The notes below the pieces were generated by a model, which had not been told where the DNA came from, made no database searches, and saw nothing but the letters and a program-made list of their open reading frames with translations. Positions 58,995 through 64,000 of a stretch of DNA of 64,000 nt are shown one piece after another. The stretch spans positions 20,419,397 through 20,483,396 of the forward strand of contig OZ020519.1 of NCBI GenBank assembly GCA_963971425.1. Reading direction: 5' to 3'. Every line of letters begins with the position of its first letter. The first letter of the stretch is position 1. This DNA comes from Bryoerythrophyllum caledonicum (Eukaryota; Streptophyta; Bryopsida; Pottiales; Pottiaceae). Made by a program: the position numbers and the translations under genes.

Positions 58995-60729
58995 GTGCTC
59001 ACACATTGAGTTATATATTATTGCAGACGTTCCAACGACAAGTAGTGCCGACGGTTTTCACTCACCTCGGCAAAATTGACCCAAAAGATGCAAAGGTCCC
59101 TCTTCTATTCGAGATGGATGACGCGGTGGTCCAGAAGTGGATCCAAATCAATAGGATGTTCGTCGCTGGACTCCTACCAGACTCGAAGGGGAAGACGGGC
59201 GACCTAGCTAAGCTGAAGCGGAAACCTCTGGTGCAGAACGACTTCAAGCCACTCTATAAAATGAGCGCTAAAGACCTGGACTACCTCGCGGAGTTAGTGC
59301 TCGCAAAGAAGGTCTGTGTGATGTCCTCCAAAGCGGCAAACCAAGGTACTATGAAAGGGCAGGCCAAGACTCTCGAAAACGCGGCAAACAAGGAGAAGAG
59401 AATCCGGGCAATGAAGTATGAACTGATGTTAAATTACAAGTCCCACCTCCTTCCCTCGAAGGCTGCTGACTTCGTCCCTTACACGAAGGAGCACTGGGAC
59501 GCCTTTGCGGAAGAGTGGGATATTGGACGGGTCCAGCTCGAGTCCTTGGTGGACGCCGCTAATTACTCTGCCAAGGGTAAAGCTTGGCTTGAGGGTCGAC
59601 TGAAGGCGATTAACAAGGAGACCAACCCCACCCTAGACGTCCTTGTGTCCATTTGGAGTCAAGACATTGTTGAAGATGCTGCCGAGGCCACACCCACGGA
59701 TGACACGTCCCTATTTGACTCCAAATACACCTGCAGGGTTCTGCCAGAGAGAGGGGGCGAGATCGCCGAAGTACTTATCATGCCGGACATTTAGGAGTGG
59801 CGTAACGTCAATGACTCTCACTTTTACTTCTTTTTCCTCTATCGCGTGAAAGAAGACATATGCCCTGCACAGGTCCTGGATGCGTTGGACTTCAGAACCA
59901 TTTTCAACCATCTAGAAGTGGACACGAAGGACGAGAGGACGAGGGTCAGATCACCGTCCATTCTTATCACCGATGTCGCGGGATTCGTTGAATTGAAGAG
60001 GTACATCAGTCTTTGGCAGAGAGAGTTCAGGGGCAAGGTGAAATTGTCGGCGACGCATGTGGTCTACTACCTCCCCCACCCAGGTGATTGGTTTCCGACC
60101 CCAGTAATCAGGGTTGAGGAGGCAGTGTACTGTGTATTCCTATATGAATACGACTCGAGCGAGACGTCTGCTCATTCATTCAAGAAGCTCTACAAAGTCC
60201 ACCCGGACAAAATGCCGGCCTTCTTTTCAGCTGCTCAACATCAAGAAACCATCCAGCGCTGGTAGCAAATTGGTGTCCCACAGCTGAGGATCTCGGTCCT
60301 CGATTTGTTGTTCACGGGGTCCATTAGAGAGGGTATGGTAGTCGTCAATGTCCATGGTGGACCACATTTAACATACCTCGGCTTGGTAAGCAGGACATCC
60401 TTCCCAAGCACTTCAGCGTCAAAGATTTTTGGTCCGAAATCAGTTATATGTTTTGGATGACGCCTTATGCAGGTTTTTTCTTGCAGACTCATGACGCGCG
60501 GGTCCTCGAGATTGTGAACAACAAAGATGCCAAACTCAAGGCATAATCTTGTGCAGAAGAAATATTCAAGTACCACTTGAATATCTTAGCCGACGTACCC
60601 GACGCCGTTGCCAAAGAGGCAAAGTAGACTGCAATCACTGGATCAACCCCAGGCGTTGGGGTTCAAACACGGGCAATGTTGAGGATGAACTACACCGGCG
60701 AGGTATAACGCCTAAGAAAACTACATGAC

Positions 60730-60855
60730 CCAGAGATCTTCGGCTGTTCATACGTTTAGGATGCCTTCCATATTTTAGGGCTCTTCTTTATCATGGCCAT
60801 GCTCAGTTTTAGTTCGCCTAGTAGATAAGTATTACTTTGAACCGGAGATCTCCGA
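60730..60855. repeat. Two palindromic 14-mer variants in one intron
   Basis: CCAGAGATCTTCGG at 60,730-60,743 and CCGGAGATCTCCGA at 60,842-60,855 lie within the intron 60,703-60,925. A further one-mismatch copy in the last exon is at 61,260-61,273. Confidence 0.8.
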
Positions 60856-61974
60856 GTGTATGATACCGTTTTCTTTTGTATTGCATCCTAATGTTTTTTG
60901 CACTGACTTCGTCTATGTGACGCAGACGTTTGATGCCACGATGATTGAAGTTGATGTGTTGTTTGAACCGAGTTCATCAACGGCTCCCAACATTAGACTC
61001 CAGTCCTTGGCCACAGCCGCGCGGATCATCGATACGGGCACCCCAATTGATCCCATGCAGTAAAACGTTGATGAACCACCTCTTCCTATCAGGCAAGCCT
61101 CACCTAGTTTGACAAGCAACTCTACTCCGGACGCTAGACTGGGTACCTCTCAAAAGGAAACCAGTTGGCATTCCAGAATACCACGTTCTCCTCCGCCAGA
61201 TCTGGACGATGATACGGAAATGTCCGATTTTTTGGAGTTCGACAACACTCACAGAGCAGCCGGAGATCTCCCGCTAAACGACCCTTCAAGGACGTCGCGT
61301 CCTGAAGTGGATGTTGTGTTTAAGAGTGCCGGGGACTTGACGTTGCGTGACACCGATCAAACGATGGATGAGGCATCGGCGCAACAAACATTGCGTAAAT
61401 TACATGCTATGAGCTCTCTGCGCAGCCCTCCGTGGAGCCACGGGCAGCTGGCTCAAAAAGAGAAGAAAAAAGCAACCGCGAAGAATGCTGTGGTGAAAGT
61501 TCCTCCTCGTCCACCTACAATTCAGACAAGGGCCCAGAAAGATAAGGTGAATAGTTACTTGTCCATCAAACATTCTTCATTGTTCTAAGGATAGTTCACT
61601 CGATACAGACCGTATTCTTACCACCTCATTACTGGTATTCATGTGTCGGCATGATCAACACAGTCGAAGGATGTCGGTGTTAGAAACCCCGTACAAACTG
61701 CTTAAGTCGATGGTGTAGCTTAGACCTCTAGGGTTACTCCACCTACTGTCCTAGGTGCCTAATATGTACATTCATACTTACTTGACATCATCTACTCAGT
61801 GCTTCTATTTTCCACCAAACATCTCAGGATTGTGAGTAGGGAACACTTCTATATGTATGATTGCAATTTCTTTGTGCTGAACTACTTCCACATCTCAGTC
61901 TACGTACTCATATTTTGGGTTTAGGTCTGAAGAAGTTTACTACGATCGTCCGAGAGCCTCTAACCGAGGATTAG

Positions 61975-62598
61975 GTAACAAAACAACGGGTTTATCATGT
62001 TGTGTTTGACTTAAATGGAGTTCTTGTACACAGGGGGGAATTTAAATAGGGACAACCGAGAGACATCAAAGTAAGGCCTGGTTCCCTTAAACTCCTAAAC
62101 TTCGTGGGAGAGAAGGCTACTGTCTCATTTTGGAGCAGTGTAATGGAAAAGAATATTGTGGATATCATCAAGGAGTTGCGCAAGAAAGGTGCTACCATTC
62201 CGGAAGGCGCCAAAATCCTGACGCAGGCCAATTGCACAAAAACATCATATATGCTTCCATCCCATGCAAAGAAGCCAATTTTCCTAAAGGACCTGACAGT
62301 TTATAATAGGAAAACGTCGCCCACGTCTCCAAAGGATGTCTTGCTTGTGGACGATACCCTCGTAAAGAACGTCCTTAACGATCCCTTTAGCGCAGTTCAT
62401 CCGCCATCATGGACTGGGTTTTTGGATGAAACTTGGTTGACCACCATGTTTCTCCCATGGCTCTCTGGACTGCTAGCGTCAAATGAGAATGTTCCCGACA
62501 TTATTAGACGGAATTCATTGAGGTTTGCCAGTGATCCAGTAGACAAGAATTCCCCTAAGGCCCGCTCCGTGGTGAAAGGCATAATTTTGGCGCCTTAG
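61975..62598 (+). pseudogene. FCP1/NIF-type HAD phosphatase-like gene
   Basis: The frame reads VYHVVFDLNGVLVHRG, the HAD motif I in the plant DLNG form, with the nucleophilic Asp present and the second Asp replaced by Asn. Then ATVSFWSSVMEKNIVDII corresponds to motif II (xWSS), FLKDLTVY follows, and VLLVDDTLVKNVLN ... HPPSW carries the motif IV DD. TWLTTMFLPWLSGLL ends the domain. This order matches the NLI-interacting-factor/FCP1 homology domain, which dephosphorylates Ser/Thr of nuclear targets in characterised members. One TAG at 62,047 interrupts it between motifs I and II. Upstream exons were not resolved. It follows the long gene on the same strand with a 390-bp spacer and lies within the large transposon. 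Confidence 0.6.
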
Positions 62599-62846
62599 AA
62601 CAATGAAGTATACTGGATATTATAAACTCTATGCTTTGAAAATGTTAAGTCAAGCATGTCTGTGGGATTTTGACCTTTCAATTTTGAAGATAAATGTTGT
62701 TGTCAATAACGTTATTTGTTGAGGTCTTTCTTTTTATTTGTTATTGTTAGTGTCTCGCCCCCAAACTTCACCCTACAATATCTTTGAACACTATTGAGTA
62801 TTCTTCTGACAATTTTGACTACGGAACGTTGGTCTGCGAGGGGCAC

Positions 62847-62860
62847 CCGGAGATCTCCGT
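62847..62860. repeat. Palindromic 14-mer variant
   Basis: CCGGAGATCTCCGT lies between the phosphatase-like gene and the next frame. Two further variants lie at 63,519-63,532 and 63,692-63,705 near the right end of the element. Confidence 0.75.
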
Positions 62861-62943
62861 TCGAGGATGTCGCTTGTATTCCTCCTACCATATTTTTTCT
62901 TCGTTTCAATGTTCAATTTCTAATTCTATGGTCGTTCCATCTT

Positions 62944-63233
62944 ATTCACAAGTCATAATCATATCTCTCTGCGGTCCTCTCTGCTCGGACGAGGTCCTTG
63001 ACTTGGCCAAGTCCTACTCCACGCAGCTACCTTCCTTTGATGATACGGCTGATGTTATTCGAATACTTCTGCGGTATTTCAATGTCGGGATCCGGTCTCC
63101 TATGCGTCTAGATAGGCTCATGGAGGCGGCCCAAGTGTTATTACCCCCAGACATCTTATCAGATATTCTTTTTTGCTATGCCAGCAAACAGACTCGAAGG
63201 CCTAGCTATGTTAGGTTTTCTCCACATCTTTAG
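62944..63233 (+). CDS. Hypothetical exon near the right end
   Basis: The segment encodes DEVLDLAKSYSTQLPSFDDT, then ADVIRILLRYFNVGIRSPMR and a Leu-rich helix (LMEAAQVLLPPDILSDILF). The amphipathic pattern and codon use look coding rather than random. I do not recognise the family. The upstream part of the same frame (from 62,784) runs across a palindromic variant and is probably intron or flank. It may be a final exon of the phosphatase gene or a separate small gene. From 63,240 to the terminal repeat I see nothing supportable. Confidence 0.3.
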
Positions 63234-63900
63234 GAAGGCCTCATTTAATCCTAGAACAAGGCATTATTTGTGGCCTAAATGTGTTGTTGGAGATCTAGTT
63301 CTATTCAAGAATCCTAGAAAGGCTATAGTCCATTATTTAACATTTGGGAGACACCATACAGGACGGGTAGAGGGCATCTATAAAGCACTTAAATTATAAT
63401 AGTTGAATCGATTCTCCGTAGATTACATGCGCCTCTCAGCAACGGCCACCCTTTATTTATTATATGACACTTTTTAATATTGAAACAGATTAGTACTGGA
63501 CTCTTACTCTGATCACATCCGGAGTTATCCGGTTGCATGTTCGATCAGTTGCGAGTAATTTTTGTCCGCATCTCTGTCCCATTTTGCCCTACCACATTTT
63601 TTCCAACCACACATTTGTGATGTACATTATGTCCATCAATTTCTATTTCCAGGACTCGGTTCTTCTTCTGAATTCCACTTTGATTTTCACCCGGAGATAT
63701 CCGACTGCAATTTGCGGACTCACGTATTGTCTAAATTCAAATTTGATTGCTCTAGCCATTTCTTCCTTCATAAGTGTCATTGGTGATGCATTTAATGCTT
63801 GAAAAGTTCTCTAAACTCCTCGACTTTTATGCTTCACTATCTTTTATGAAGCACATCTCCAGATCTTTCTTTTAGTCGTTAGTCCAAAATTCACCTCATC

Positions 63901-63925
63901 GTCTAGAAATAGTTGAATTGGGCAT
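63901..63925 (-). repeat. Right terminal inverted repeat
   Basis: Reads inward as ATGCCCAATTCAACTATTTC plus TAGAC. It pairs with 32,583-32,607. ATCT follows directly at 63,926-63,929. Confidence 0.75.
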
Positions 63926-64000
63926 ATCTACGTGGATGACTTGATAATCTTGGCTAGCTTCTTGGCCAAGTTGGCGTGGCTCAAAGGGAAGCTCAACTAG
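63926..64000 (+). pseudogene. Ty1/copia reverse transcriptase, continuation
   Basis: After the target duplication the frame reads YVDDLIILASFLAKLAWLKG. This is the catalytic YVDD box and following segment of the same copia RT whose N-terminal part ends at 32,582. It runs to the window edge. Confidence 0.85.

Larger units (their letters stand above)
57977..61588 (+). pseudogene. 3' part of the long plus-strand cargo gene (ParB/DGQHR-like motif)
   Basis: Exons: 57,977-58,903; 59,027-60,385; 60,487-60,702; 60,926-61,588, with GT..AG introns that keep frame. The first exon has a basic linker and LHRAPLGGLVYRGILKERLE ... REIHIRVLP ... FYIIGGQHTVAEHKIL. This resembles the N-terminal fold of ParB-like or DGQHR proteins, which bind DNA or nucleotide at a G-x-H/R loop. 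The second exon is Lys-rich, then contains VAGFVELKRYISLWQREFRG and VVYYLPHPGDWFPTPV, which I do not recognise. The tail is Ser/Pro-rich. In-frame stops at 59,792, 60,263, 60,544, 60,625 and 61,061 are TAG or TAA. Two introns contain palindromic 14-mers, and one lies in the last exon (encoding AGDL). Enzymatic role unknown. Confidence 0.5.
32583..63925. mobile_element. Large multigene TIR DNA transposon inserted in a copia RT
   Basis: The left end ATGCTGTATTTAACTATTTC and the inverted right end ATGCCCAATTCAACTATTTC match at 20 of 25 positions (32,583-32,607 and 63,901-63,925). They are flanked by ATCT at 32,579-32,582 and 63,926-63,929. Deleting the element and one ATCT restores the copia codons for the YVDD box. 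The 31,343-bp span includes a later 13,797-bp retrotransposon insertion, so the original element is about 17.5 kb. Cargo: acidic protein (33.1-33.5 kb, minus), DUF7869-like protein (34.5-38.0, minus), long multi-exon gene (about 42-61.6, plus), FCP1/NIF-like phosphatase (62.0-62.6, plus). About 24 copies of a 14-bp palindrome are confined to it. No known superfamily with these ends and this cargo comes to mind. Confidence 0.8.

Noticed and set aside
32710-63705. CRISPR-like array
   Set aside because: The 14-bp palindromes are irregularly spaced over 31 kb, lie in introns of eukaryotic-type genes and have no spacer structure.
1-64000. tRNA, rRNA or other structured RNA genes
   Set aside because: I saw no convincing A/B-box pairs, cloverleaf or rRNA-like sequence by eye; a tRNAscan/Infernal run would be decisive.

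Overview
The window looks like repeat-dominated nuclear DNA of a land plant, most plausibly a bryophyte or another non-flowering lineage. The evidence is plant-type Helitron ends, a captured gamma-carbonic-anhydrase-like fragment (a plant mitochondrial complex I subunit family), a SUVR-type SET domain, TTTAGGG-type telomere-like DNA, and plant Ty1/copia and Ty3/gypsy elements. The species is inference. I see no intact housekeeping gene and no convincing RNA gene. Nearly everything is mobile DNA or its decay products.

Region 1 (1-12,763) is a Helitron cluster. Two almost identical copies of one non-autonomous Helitron (2-2327 plus, 3892-6178 minus) face each other 3' end to 3' end across a 24-bp minisatellite with a 200-N assembly gap. 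Each carries a captured gamma-CA-like fragment and a signal-peptide-like first exon. A second Helitron (6179-7687 minus) with a captured RPF1/Brix fragment abuts them head to tail. A probable third (7692-12,763 minus) follows.

Region 2 (12,764-17,300) is minisatellite, TA-rich DNA and a ~240-bp higher-order tandem repeat.

Region 3 (about 17.3-30.8 kb) reads as one large decayed DNA-transposon-like unit. A plus-strand gene or gene set encodes an acidic protein, a coiled coil with a RING-like finger, and a SUVR-type pre-SET/SET/post-SET domain. It converges on a minus-strand DDE-like transposase gene. The non-coding parts are saturated with TGTAC/GTACA words. I could not find its termini.

Region 4 (31.75-64.0 kb) is a stack of nested insertions. 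A Ty1/copia reverse transcriptase is cut at its YVDD box by a very large element (32,583-63,925) with 25-bp imperfect terminal inverted repeats and a 4-bp target duplication (ATCT). Removing the element restores the copia reading frame. The element carries a DUF7869-like transposase candidate on the minus strand, a long multi-exon plus-strand gene with a ParB/DGQHR-like motif, an FCP1/NIF-type HAD phosphatase-like gene, an acidic protein, and about 24 copies of a 14-bp palindrome, CCGGAGATCTCCGG, mostly in introns and gene flanks. A 13.8-kb Ty3/gypsy retrotransposon (44,180-57,971, target duplication ATGGC) has landed in its plus-strand gene. That retrotransposon is in turn split by a 1.4-kb non-autonomous CACTA element (50,953-52,362, target duplication GCA). 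Without the retrotransposon the host element is about 17.5 kb. It is the best candidate here for an undescribed system: a multigene DNA transposon with its own dispersed palindromic word.

The coding regions of the two large units and of the gypsy pol are broken mainly by in-frame stops reachable by one C-to-T (or G-to-A) change, as expected from decay of methylated DNA. All gene models are inferred by eye from reading frames and splice-like sites.
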